Positions 9,934 through 18,875 of a DNA stretch of 18,875 nucleotides are shown piece after piece. The notes under the pieces are model-generated. The model had not been told where the DNA came from. It saw only the letters and a list, made by a program, of their open reading frames with translations, and did not search any database. The position numbers and the translations under genes were made by a program. Every line of letters starts with the position of its first letter. Within the stretch, counting starts at the first letter, position 1. Source of the stretch: Phoronis ovalis (Eukaryota > Phoronida > Phoronidae); NCBI GenBank assembly GCA_028565635.1, contig JAOXYB010017031.1:1-18875 (forward strand), read 5' to 3'.

Positions 9934-10908
9934 TGCTGGTCAAGATACAATGTATGTGCTAGTCTAAGTTTAGACCCTTGTTGTATTTTTAAATTCATTT
10001 TTGTTAAAAATTGAGTTTAAATCCCTATATAAATTTCTATCCCTATATGCAAACAATAATAATATGCACTATTAATTTTAAAACAAATTTTTGACTTTTT
10101 CTAGTTTATAGGTTATTTAGTACATTTATACAGTATATAGTCTGTGTTAGAGACTATGTATGTGCATACATGTAGATATAATTTTCTAATAATGTAATGA
10201 ATTCTTTCATACTACAAATAGTCTTGTGACCATACCTGACAGTCAAGGTAAATGAAAGTTTTTGCAATACACTGTGTCTTTTATAATGTCAATAATTCAT
10301 CTAAAATATGGATGCTTCCACTTGCTATCTAATAATTGGGAATTTCATTTCATTATCAGACTAATTCTTAATATCTTTACAACTCACTGATCATTGTACT
10401 AATCATAGATTACACATAATTACAAAATTGTTCATCGGCTATATTTTACTATTCCAATCAAAACATGATTGCTGAGATGCACAATCGATTCATCCAATAT
10501 GCTGACGCTCAGTAGTGAAGGGACTGCCCTGGAGCATTGTATTCACAAATAAGTAAAAAAAAAATGGTGCATTAATTAGATGGCAAAATGCAAAGGACCA
10601 AGAACTTGGTGCATTCCAGAATGGAATTTCCATGCAAGTTCCAGATGCATTAAAATTGTATCTTGTTTTGCAGTAACAAAATGGCATGGAGAACATTGAA
10701 GGCAGCAAAACCATGTTTAAACTTAATAAACAGTACCGACTTCCTCCAACTGCTGTAATAAAACCTGTAGAATAAGTTTTTTTTTACTTCCGAAATGCAT
10801 ACACTGTGCATACAAGACAAAGATAACAGAATGAGACTTGATGTTGACACAACTGATTTGAACATGCAATTGCTTGGTGGATAGGTAAAAATTTTTAATT
10901 TCTTATTG

Positions 10909-11114
10909 TACGAGATTTTTCTTTGCTTCCTCATGCTAAGAACACTTAATAATAAACAATATTAGATTATAGAACTTTGAGATTCTTTTGTGAAAGTGTA
11001 CAGGATACATTTAAATAATTTTCTTTTACGAGGTTTTTCTTCTTCTCACACGCAAAGAACACTTAAACAGACAATACCTAAAGATAGATATTTGCAATTC
11101 TTCAATGAAAGCTA
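10909..11114. repeat. diverged direct duplication, period ~118 bp
   Basis: The segment beginning TACGAGATTTTTCTT at 10909 aligns with one beginning TACGAGGTTTTTCTT at 11027. Shared blocks follow in the same order: AAGAACACTTAA, ACAATA, ATTCTT and TGAAAG, up to about 10996 and 11109. The copies have many substitutions and small indels, so the duplication is old. Neither copy is coding. It could be a two-unit satellite remnant or a duplicated piece of an older element. Confidence 0.65.
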
Positions 11115-11406
11115 GAAAAAAGAACATATCACACAAAGATTGCTTTTCATGTTTAATTTAAATGCAGAAAATTAATGTCAGGAAATCGTACTAGGGCGTT
11201 CAATAGTTCTAAAAAACTTCAAGAAAATTCAATAAAGATACATCAAAGGCATTAATGCATCAAAAAATCTCCACTACTCAAAAAATATGATATTACCTCT
11301 TTATGACGAGTTTATTACCACTTCTAAACACTTGATTAGATTTTATTCTTGATTTAGCAATTAGAAAACCAATGTAAACAAGACAGTGAATTTGAACAAT
11401 TGGAAA

Positions 11407-11412
11407 TTTATT
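11407..11412 (-). terminator. candidate minus-strand polyadenylation signal
   Basis: The minus strand reads AATAAA here. A GU/U-rich stretch (TGTCTTGTTT on the minus strand, about 11374-11383) follows about 25 bases later. It lies downstream of the GTF3C1-like exons and just after a possible short terminal exon at 11508-11464. In AT-rich DNA the hexamer alone is weak evidence. Confidence 0.25.
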
Positions 11413-12088
11413 TAACGCAACATACATTTCTATCATAATAAGGGATATAAAATTTACATAATTTTATGTCATTAAAATATTTCCATTTATCCAATCATAA
11501 TTTTTAATCTGAAACACAATTTGTAATTTGCAAGACTACATGCTAAATAAAACATTCAAATATAGTCTTTATAGTTATAGTATTCAAGCATAAAATAGAT
11601 GATTGAAACATGAGAAAATAAAAGAAGTAAAATCAAAGCCAAGAGAAAAGTTAAAATTAGCTTAGCTACTTTTTCTTTTGAACACAGTAAGTGAACATCA
11701 CCATATTTAGATGAAGGTTACTCAATTAGGAAATAATAAACATTGCCATTACATCAAATTATAGATAGACAATGCTTGTAGGGGATTACTGCAATACTTC
11801 AAGGTCAAGGATGTAAAGAAGTAGTGACATTTAATATCAATAATCTCAATGGCTAGTTCTATATTTATACCTGTCACTTATTAATTTACAATTGAGAAAC
11901 TAATATCTTCAGTTTAAATGATACATTACTTTTATAGATTTTCATATATAACCATGTACGTTTTCATGCTTTTTACAGGTATATTAATTTATTATTTCAG
12001 GGTTGTACTATGTCGTCTTAAAGTCAAATTCACAATTACATGTTTCTTACTCTCCATTTGATGCTATATCCTGCAGTGGATCACTTAC

Positions 12089-12140
12089 CTTTTCATCTAA
12101 TTTGTAAGCGTAGATAAAGACTGCACCAAAAATAAGTCTT
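12089..12140 (-). CDS. tentative further exon of the GTF3C1-like gene
   Basis: The minus strand shows an acceptor-like TTCAG before 12140 and a strong donor GTAAGT right after 12089. The frame between encodes RLIFGAVFIYAYKLDEK. This resembles the RLV...PWLL...LKD stretch that, as I recall, follows the last winged-helix segment of human GTF3C1. If the donor is not used, the frame stays open and stops at 12049-12047. The acceptor phase does not match the exon ending at 13242, so a small exon would have to lie between them, and I could not find one. Confidence 0.3.
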
Positions 12141-13241
12141 CTGAAGCCATTGTCAATATAAGAAAAGTTGGCACTTTTGTGCGTTTTACTTTTGCATGTA
12201 GTAAAGGCTTACTAGCACTCAGTAAAATTACGCTTGTTAATCAACCAGTTTACCTCTTCTTTGCATCTTATCCATCAGAAAACTAGTATTAAATATTAAT
12301 GCACTGAACTTCAGAAGTCAATCCATTAAGTACCAACTTGCTTGGTAATGGCAATTTTTTCAAGTACTTACTGCATTCAATTAAACTGACACTATTTTTA
12401 AAAAATTTAAGTTTCTTCTAATTTTATAACTTGTTTTATCAGATTACAGCAGGCTTCATTAAATAATGATTTTAAAATAGCTACATAACTTAAATAAATG
12501 AGACACAACATTCTTTCCTTTGTAATGGCATGATATACTGATTTTATAAATAGCGAAATCTACTGAGGAATGGTAATATAAACTTAATTAGTACAACACT
12601 ACAAATTTCAAGGAATACTAATATCCTAAAATAATGTTAGAAAAGTGTGCAATTATTTTTTATTTGATGTTTGGCTTCCATTATTAGTATAAAAATATAT
12701 TTTTGGCTCTGTAATTACAGAAAAGATACTTCATTCAGTTGCAATTGTTTCATTCAAATTTTTTTAATACCTCCAACTAGATTAAAATATGTTGAACAAA
12801 TAAATCATTTGCCAATGGCAAGAGTTGCTTTTGTCATTTCAGCAAGACCAAAATGATATGGTATGGAACAATAACTTGCAATTATATTTTCGTCAAAAAT
12901 GAATGAAATGTTGATTTTAAACCATACCAAATTTATTCCAGTAACTATATAATAATGACTTTATATTAAAAAATAAATACTTATTATTATCAATATTTTA
13001 ATATTATGCTTAATCATCACATTTATTATTTATTCTTGCAATATAACTGGACTTGAAATTTCAGACATACATGTAGTTTAGATTTTTTTTAATGGACAGT
13101 GTTAACAATCATGTCCACAACAGATTTTAAAATATGGCATTTAGTTGTTTGCCAGCAAGCTAAGTACCTTCACATCTGTTAGGTAATGATTCAAGGTGTA
13201 GACTTTACACAGTGGGTTTTCTCTTAAATTAATAAACTTAC

Positions 13242-13304
13242 CAGCCTGCCATCTATTAGCCAATCCATATAACGCTTTAAAATGCTTTTACTGCCTTCTT
13301 CAGT
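13242..13304 (-). CDS. GTF3C1: GTF3C1-like exon, winged-helix continuation (21 codons)
   Basis: A short exon lies between acceptor TTGTAG and donor GTAAGT, phase 0 on both sides. It encodes TEEGSKSILKRYMDWLIDGRL. It directly continues the helix-rich LDEMKSVYEDVKAAGVLG end of the previous exon and matches the place where vertebrate GTF3C1 has a second helix pair ending in a strand of the VLEVG type. Its strong donor shows that at least one more exon follows at lower coordinates. Confidence 0.75.
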
Positions 13305-16300
13305 CTACAATAGAAATTATTTCATACATAATTATTGAACGTTAAATTAATAAAAACATGAATGTCAATCGAGGTAAAAATGCTCACTATAGAGAAAATC
13401 AAAGTGGCAATTATACTTTGCCACAAACACATATACCAAATCAAAAGTTTGTCTGTTATTGTCAATTAGTTTTTCTCTCCTAAGTCAGTGAAAAATAAAT
13501 ATATAATAATAATAATTCAGCCATTTAACCTATGTTTGTTCTAATAAAAACTTGAATGATTACCCCGATCTGTACTGCTGTCCTTCCTAACACACCAGCA
13601 GCTTTAACATCTTCATAGACGCTTTTCATTTCATCTAACTCAACACATGACAAATTATACAGATCACAATACTTTTGGGAAAATATCTTATATGACAGTA
13701 GTTTCGGTTCTTCAGTTACTAATGACTTCAGTAACTGTTTCATTTTTGTTTGATCAAGGTTTTGTCCTAAGGGTTGGAAATTTTCTTCAAAAATTTGTCC
13801 AGCAGCTAATGATTTGGAACGGGATAGATTCAAATCATCAGCAAAGCTAACTTTTCTCTGCATTGTAAAAGAAGACATCCTCCTGAGACTAGGCTCAGAT
13901 GTTCTTGCGTCACTTTCTTTTAAACTGATTGTAATGGGGCAAAAATTCACAGTACACATATCATAATGAATTAAACCAGAACCTTCCTTGCTAACATTTT
14001 TCATACTGGTATCACTAATAGCCAATGACAAGTCAAAATCAGCTTCGTGTTCAGTTTCAGTTGTTTCTTGACCAATAGAATCATCTACTTCTTTTTCAAG
14101 TTCACTTTCAGTTATATACTGATCAGTTTTGCTAGCACTTTTCTCTGGTTTCCTTGCTAACAGGTTGCTGCTGCTGTTCCACTGACTTGCCATACTCCAG
14201 CCAACATCTGTCGCACCTTCATTACTGTCAGAGTCATCCACTTTACTACTTTCTGTAGTATCTTTATTGCTTGATTGTTTTTCCTTGCTAGCGATATTTT
14301 CTGATGATTTAACACAGCCCTTGTGTGGATATATCAAAGCTTTTCCCTTCTCAATCTTTGATGTTGGGGAATTTGTATCAAGGATAATCATAGATGCAGT
14401 TGCACTTGTATCTTTCTTTGAAGCAATCAATGACGGTACAGCTAGAATTTCATCTGGGAACTGGACTTCAAAATTAAGCTACAAAAGTATGCAGTCAACA
14501 AAGTGTGATGACAAGATCAACAGAGTAATGTATGATATGTGCTTTTAGTAACTGTTCTGCTAGTAAGAGTTCAAGAAAACATTGTAATCATGTAATTTAC
14601 CCATAATTGCTGGCATATTTGCATTTTGGCACAAATGACTGAGATTTGTTATATGGCATAAGGTACAATTGATGTAACCGCATTGGTAGCACAAAGGCTG
14701 GCCATGCTGGAAGTAGTGTCAAAACCTTAAATTTATGAATTTTTCTGTTTCCTCCTTGGCGTTGGCTTTTTTGTTTGTTTTTTTTTGAAATGGAAATCAC
14801 TGTACAAGAGATTGAAACTAGTATTGTAAAATAAACCAAATTTGATAGGATTATTTGAGCTATGAATTTTGTCAGTTGTTAGGTTGCATTTTTCTGGGGG
14901 TAGTCTACATAGTGGAATAGCAAAAAATGTTGGTGGTCATGCCTGTACAAAAAATTAACTGGGAGTACGATACATAATAATTTCCAGTTCTTAACAGGTA
15001 ATTTTCTTTGCGCAATGTTTGGGAAATATTTCTAATGATTTAAGTTACATGAAATTACTATAGAAGTGGCTGGGAAAATCAACTGATTGTGTCCTTATAC
15101 ATATATGTAAGGTAGTTGATGCCGACTATGAACAGAGAAAATAACTGAGTAATCATTCTGCTAATTAAGATTACAATGTACTACATGATTCCAATTACCT
15201 AAAACATACATATATGTACATGGAAACTAAACTGAACAAAAAGTCCAAATGGCAATAAAAAAAATCTAGTCCAAATCTAATAGATACAAACTAAATTGAA
15301 CACTGACATAAAAAAAAGTTAGAAAAACAACAAATATAAAAAACTGAAGTTTATGTTCTTGTTTCAATAGATAAATTAATTTAAGTCTATTGAGTTTCTG
15401 TTTTTTTTCCAACATATATGAAAGCAACTCACCTTTTGCAATGCATTCAATATAACTGTTGATGCAGCATAACCTCCATAGTCTTCAGCAGTTATATCAA
15501 GGGTACCATCTGTTGTCAGTTTATGGAAAAGTTCTACTGATTTGGGAAATAATGCAGCTTGATATTTGGAAGCTTTACTTGTGAAACTAAACTGGAATAG
15601 ACTGAAAGAAACATTTATAGAAAGTGGATATAGAGAGAAAAAAATTGATTATGCTCATTAAACTTGTGTAACCCTCCTCGAAATAAAATATGGTAATACA
15701 CAACAATCCACTTTATCATATAGTACTAGACAGCTGGGAAGAGCCCCTATGCACAACCCATTTTATTACATTTGAATAACAGCTACAATACTAACCAGTC
15801 TTAAACTATGGTTATGTTATTCATTGGGAAAAACCACTCACAGATGTCACATTACCAGATGCTACATCACTGGCCAGCTAGAAAAACCGGAAGTAAAATT
15901 CGCACCACAAAAAAGAGTCCAGAGTCTGGATTCCAGAAGGTAAATAATTTTTTGCTGAAATTTTACCAAAAAGTTATAGACCACTCTTTAATATTAAACT
16001 AGTTTGTAAACAATCCGGCTACTTTTGTTAATGTTACAGCTAAAAAGCATATAGGAACAGGCTTTTTTTCCTGCAATATTATTAACATAAGTGTTTATTC
16101 AAAAGTTATCTACTTAATCTAATTTTCAATTTATGCAAACAGATTTTTTAATTTGGTCGCTGAATAGCCAATGTTATAACAAAGGTGAGAAATTCTAAAA
16201 ATAACTCAAAACATCTGAGCTTTACATTTTCAAATTCAATCGCTTTTTTACATGAATCGATGCCTTAGATAGATCTAATATCAACTTAGGCTATCGAAAA

Positions 16301-18838
16301 GGATCAGCTAATTAAATATCGTATGTCCCGTTCATGCTTAAAATTTTGTTGTTTACAAATTGCAAAATTTATTGATTTAGAAAAATATTTTGTCTTACTA
16401 CAAAATTTAGTACTTTGCTATGAAAGGTAACTATAAATAGCAGCGAAATGGATATGCAAAAGCAATAAGCATTCATTAATTTCTAAACTGACACAAAGTT
16501 TTATTATGATACAATGAAGAAAACCTACTCTTACAGAATACAAAGTTGTGCATACAACTTGTCCAAAATCTCAACGTTAAAACTCGACTAGTAAAGGACT
16601 AGGATGCGCTTGTGAGTTATATTTTGCTGACAGGCACAGATTTATGATTTGCTAGGTAACACAATTCAATATTTACCTTTTAGTTTGCTCTACCAGCAGG
16701 GGGTTTTGAATGTTATTACCTATTAGTCAATTTTACAGTGAACTAACTTAATCATTTGAACAGGTACATAGCAGGTACACATCTTTGTATAACAATAATA
16801 AAAACATGACATCATACTAGCAGACGTTAACTGAAATGTAAGCTGCTTCAAAATTCAACTGAACTAAAGTCTTTAGTAGAAGAGAATGCCTATGCTGTAT
16901 TATCTCCAGTTATATTTGAGAAAATAATCATAATTAGTCAATTTTTGATAGTGAAATCAGATTGAATATAAACATGAAAGATGGACTTTACCGCACATTA
17001 TGTGTCCTGTGAAAAATAATTGATATAATACTGTAATTAAGAAAATGGAGTACTGGTACCTACTCGGACATTTTATAAAACTTCTTGTTTCCTGAGCACT
17101 GAGATAAGTTCCTCGCAACTGACATAGTTTTTAAATTTTTGTCATCTTTCTTATTCTTACAAATGAGTTGATTACTTTTCATCTCCAGCACCACTGCAGA
17201 TAAATGTTCATCTCTGTATCTGCTGAACAATTTATGCATTTCATAAGCTCGCCCAGTCTTATCATGAAGGAGAAGATTACTCTACAAAAAAGAGTGAAAA
17301 GCATTGTGAGTTATTGCTTCAATTAAACAGATTTTAGTGCCATATAACCTAAAATACATTCAGATCTTGATTAATATTTCATTGAATCCAGATTTAATTA
17401 AAAATTGAACAAACACATCCTTATAGCAGAATGCACCCATTTTTGATCTTCTGCTACAGTATTTTACAATGTAAATCTCGCTATAATGGTCACTTGCCAC
17501 TTAAGTGATCGATGTTCTACCTGTATTATAATTAAATCAATCCTTACCGTGATAACATTTCTAAGTCCGCTCATTAGTATGTCATTCTCGCATGTTATAT
17601 CCTGATACTTGAACTGTGGCTTGCTACTTGAGAGGTTACGAATATCATATTGTTCATATACCTCCTCCATAGTGTCAGGAATTTCAACCATTTGTGGTGC
17701 TTCTATATTCCTACAATATACAAATGCCAATATAACTAAATTATCCAGACTGTTCAAGTAAAGATTAGTATGAGGAGGAGAGTCCTGAAAATACTTAGAT
17801 TGTGTGTTAAGGATGCAAAAGAAGTTTAAACTACAAGAGGGAAGGATCACAAATTATTGGCAAGGAACTTTAACTTATAGGGGAGCAGGGATAACAACAG
17901 TTTATGGGAAAGCAAAAAAATACATAAGAAAATAAAATCTGTCACAGTCTTAAGTAGAATTAAATATCTGTATGTGATTTTTTGCATTTTTGTATAAAAT
18001 AAACATACTTGAACATTTCCCTTAAGGCAGTCACCAACTCCTTAAACTGTTGAACTCTTCCTTTGTCTGATGGTTTATATTTCTTCTTGCATAAATTTTG
18101 TATAACTGGCTCATTTAGAGCATGTGACAGATGTAGTTTAATGCACACCATAGTTTTTGGATTACGCCTCATGTTATTTGCTCGTCTGCCAAATGTTGGT
18201 GACGGTTTATGTCTTGACTGTGGAAATTGCTCATGGAGTATATCTCGTATGACATAAAAAGGAACAACCATTTTGAAGTTTAGATAATTATGTGTGCGTA
18301 TTATAATTCTTGATGCAATTTCACATATCAAAATCAAAGAATCCTCTTCTGCTGTCCATTTTGCTCGATTTTTCAAATTATCATACAATCTGGCATCCTT
18401 TTCATCATATCCCACAGTTTTGTTAATGAAACGATTAGTTGAAACAATTCTTTTATGCTCACTGGGTTCTTTGAGTGCCTTCTTTTTAACTGGAGGACCG
18501 CCTCCTTGAATTTTTGGTTTTCTTTTCACACCTAAAACAGCAATAATGATAATAGTATCAAGGAAGAAATGAAAATTTTTCTAAACCCAACTTATAATTT
18601 GATGAACTATTATTACAAACATGCATTCATGAGTTGCTGTCTATCTGAAACAGTTTTAAGAGATATAAAACAACTATGTGTACATAATTTATCAAGGAAA
18701 GTTAATGTTAAAGGTTTGGGGTAATTTGGCATGCAGTCATCACAATCATGCATGCATGAATTCAGATTATGACACTACCTTCATGGACAAGGTAAATGCC
18801 AACAAGACAACGACGATTCGAAGAATCATCATTGTACG
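13242..18838 (-). CDS. GTF3C1: General transcription factor 3C subunit 1 (TFIIIC largest subunit), C-terminal part; introns included
   Basis: This gene span runs right to left with coding segments 18838-18779 (tentative), 18531-18009, 17710-17548, 17281-17064, 15601-15433, 14478-13564 and 13304-13242. Splice phases agree at every junction and give 703 uninterrupted codons. The product is the B-box-binding subunit of TFIIIC, which recruits TFIIIB and RNA polymerase III to tRNA genes in the nucleus. Recognition rests on KWTAEEDSLILICEIASRI, then FYVIRDILH, then IPDTMEEVYEQYDI, then the later FxVQFPDEI and winged-helix-like segments, in the order I recall for human GTF3C1 (about 2,100 residues). 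Only about the last third is here. The N-terminal part lies right of the window, and the final C-terminal segment after 13242 is not located. A Ser/acid-rich linker fills the large 915-base exon. Identity is confident; exact exon edges less so. Confidence 0.85.
13564..14478 (-). CDS. GTF3C1: GTF3C1-like exon, Ser/acidic linker plus winged-helix segment (305 codons)
   Basis: Acceptor TTTTGTAG and donor GTAATC bound a 915-base phase-0 exon. It opens LNFEVQFPDEILAV, the conserved strand region following the previous exon. A long low-complexity linker rich in Ser, Glu, Asp and Lys comes next and is probably disordered and phosphorylated. After RRMSSFTMQRKVSF the sequence becomes ordered again (MKQLLKSLVTEEPKLLSYKIF to VKAAGVLGRTAVQIG), resembling the C-terminal helical winged-helix block of the family. 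The linker shows the low conservation expected there. It is the largest exon of the gene in this window. Confidence 0.85.
14479..15432 (-). other. intron of the GTF3C1-like gene
   Basis: This 954-base intron has a GTGAGT donor and a TTTTGTAG acceptor. It contains A/T tracts and an imperfect repeat of ACATATATGTA type motifs near 15100 and 15215, and no coding signal on either strand. Confidence 0.7.
15433..15601 (-). CDS. GTF3C1: GTF3C1-like exon, winged-helix-type segment (169 bp)
   Basis: The acceptor TTTCTTTCAG and donor GTGAGT are both strong. One leading base completes a codon from the previous exon, and 56 codons follow. The peptide LFQFSFTSK ... AALFPKSVELFHKL ... DGTLDITAEDYGGYAAS reads as helix, loop and strand, like the F-x-W-R-F / F-x-F-L-x-x-M region of human GTF3C1. 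It ends AASTVILNALQK at phase 0 and joins smoothly to the next exon's LNFEVQFPDE. Confidence 0.85.
15602..17063 (-). other. longest intron seen in the GTF3C1-like gene
   Basis: This 1,462-base intron has a GTAGGT donor and a TTTCTTTCAG acceptor. I see no coding segment, RNA gene or recognisable transposon inside it. The plus-strand frame at 15808-16002 is short, without motifs and probably fortuitous. Confidence 0.7.
17064..17281 (-). CDS. GTF3C1: GTF3C1-like exon (218 bp)
   Basis: The acceptor TTTTTTGTAG starts a phase-0 exon. It encodes SNLLLHDKTGRAYEMHKLFSR and continues with YRDEHLSAVVLEMK, then a basic stretch CKNKKDDKNLK. This matches the helical region with the pattern F-x-x-Y-R-E-x-x-D in vertebrate GTF3C1. 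The donor chosen is GTAGGT at 17063, giving phase 2 and an Asp codon across the junction. A second GT at 17099 (GTGCTC) also leaves phase 2 and would remove twelve residues, closer to the spacing I recall in human. The downstream frame is the same either way. Confidence 0.8.
17548..17710 (-). CDS. GTF3C1: GTF3C1-like exon with conserved IPDT motif (163 bp)
   Basis: Acceptor TATTGTAG and donor GTAAGG bound the exon. One leading G completes a Lys codon begun in the previous exon, and 54 codons follow. The peptide includes MVEIPDTMEEVYEQYDI, very close to the EIPDTLQELFARY motif I recall in human GTF3C1, and then ENDILMSGLRNVIT, matching the conserved helix after a variable acidic loop. This is among the strongest evidence for the gene's identity. 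Confidence 0.9.
18009..18531 (-). CDS. GTF3C1: GTF3C1-like exon with SANT/Myb-like KWTAEEDS motif (523 bp)
   Basis: Acceptor GTTTTAG and donor GTATGT bound the exon, which starts and ends inside codons. It opens with a strongly basic stretch (VKRKPKIQGGGPPVKKKALK), a likely nuclear localisation or DNA-contact segment. The conserved KWTAEEDSLILICEIASRI helix follows, then MVVPFYVIRDILHEQFP, FGRRANNMRRNPKT and FKELVTALREMFK. The order and spacing match the central SANT-like segment of TFIIIC220. The first residue encoded in the frame is a GTG inside the exon and not a start codon; the protein begins further right. Confidence 0.9.
18779..18838 (-). CDS. tentative upstream exon of the GTF3C1-like gene (60 bp)
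   Basis: A donor GTAGTG follows 18779 and an acceptor-like TTTAAACAG precedes 18838. In the frame whose phase fits the next exon it encodes YNDDSSNRRCLVGIYLVHE, and the split codon becomes Gly. The acceptor lacks a strong pyrimidine tract. Another frame of the same bases reads MMILRIVVVLLAFTLSMK, a good signal-peptide shape, which would imply a different gene. The phase fit favours the GTF3C1 reading but does not prove it. Confidence 0.35.
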
Positions 18839-18875
18839 CTGTTTAAATTGGCTATTTGAGCGAAAGGAATTGCAT

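Larger units (their letters stand above)
8602..13241. other. gene-poor region between the convergent genes
   Basis: This stretch separates the 3' ends of the plus-strand receptor and the minus-strand TFIIIC gene. Open frames here (for example 9213-9473 plus and 8811-8996 minus) are short, AT-rich and lack recognisable motifs. It holds the CTCF-like site at 9918-9933, the tandem duplication at 10909-11114, and weak candidates for the last exons and poly(A) signal of the TFIIIC gene at 11407-12140. Most of it is likely intergenic DNA plus 3' UTR or introns of that gene. Confidence 0.55.

Noticed and set aside
10490-10934. Two overlapping minus-strand frames (74 and 94 codons)
   Set aside because: They overlap each other in different frames, contain homopolymer-driven Phe/Lys runs and show no family motif.
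13647-14548. Plus-strand frames opposite the large TFIIIC exon (13647-13850, 14267-14548)
   Set aside because: They are antisense shadows of the 915-base coding exon and have no motifs of their own.
18063-18509. Plus-strand frames 18063-18257 and 18294-18509
   Set aside because: They are antisense to the SANT-like TFIIIC exon, whose protein similarity is clear.
1-18875. Search for tRNA, rRNA, CRISPR arrays, operons and intact transposase or reverse transcriptase
   Set aside because: No cloverleaf, regular spacer-repeat array or catalytic motif was found by eye on either strand. Small degraded elements could still be missed.

Overview
The window looks like metazoan nuclear DNA from an AT-rich genome. 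It has GT-AG introns in a coding gene, long gene-poor stretches, a CA microsatellite and small tandem repeats. The FMRFamide-receptor-like GPCR together with a TFIIIC large-subunit gene suggests an invertebrate, most likely a lophotrochozoan such as a mollusc. That taxonomic call is inference. I see no bacterial operons, CRISPR arrays, rRNA or tRNA genes, and no intact mobile element.

Layout. Bases 1-7123 are gene-poor. They hold an inverted repeat at the left edge, several short tandem repeats and two weak ORFs that I do not accept as proven genes. Bases 7124-8401 (+) carry one intronless gene for a 425-residue rhodopsin-class GPCR, closest in motifs to invertebrate FMRFamide receptors. Its 3' flank has an interrupted CA repeat and an AATAAA signal. 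Bases 8602-13241 are gene-poor. They contain a diverged 118-bp-period duplication, a CTCF-like site and two weak candidate 3' exons of the next gene. Bases 13242-18838 (-) carry the 3' part of a multi-exon gene that I identify as GTF3C1, the largest subunit of TFIIIC. Six well-supported exons and one tentative upstream exon chain together with matching splice phases over about 700 codons. The 5' part lies beyond the right edge, and the very C-terminus is unresolved.

The two genes are convergent and functionally unrelated: a neuropeptide-type receptor at the cell surface and an RNA polymerase III promoter-recognition factor in the nucleus. I found no clearly new multi-gene system. The items most worth a second look are the GPCR's altered activation-switch residues with a C-terminal PDZ-type motif, a decamer repeated three times just upstream of its start codon, the CTCF-like site between the convergent genes, and the two-frame exon at the right edge.
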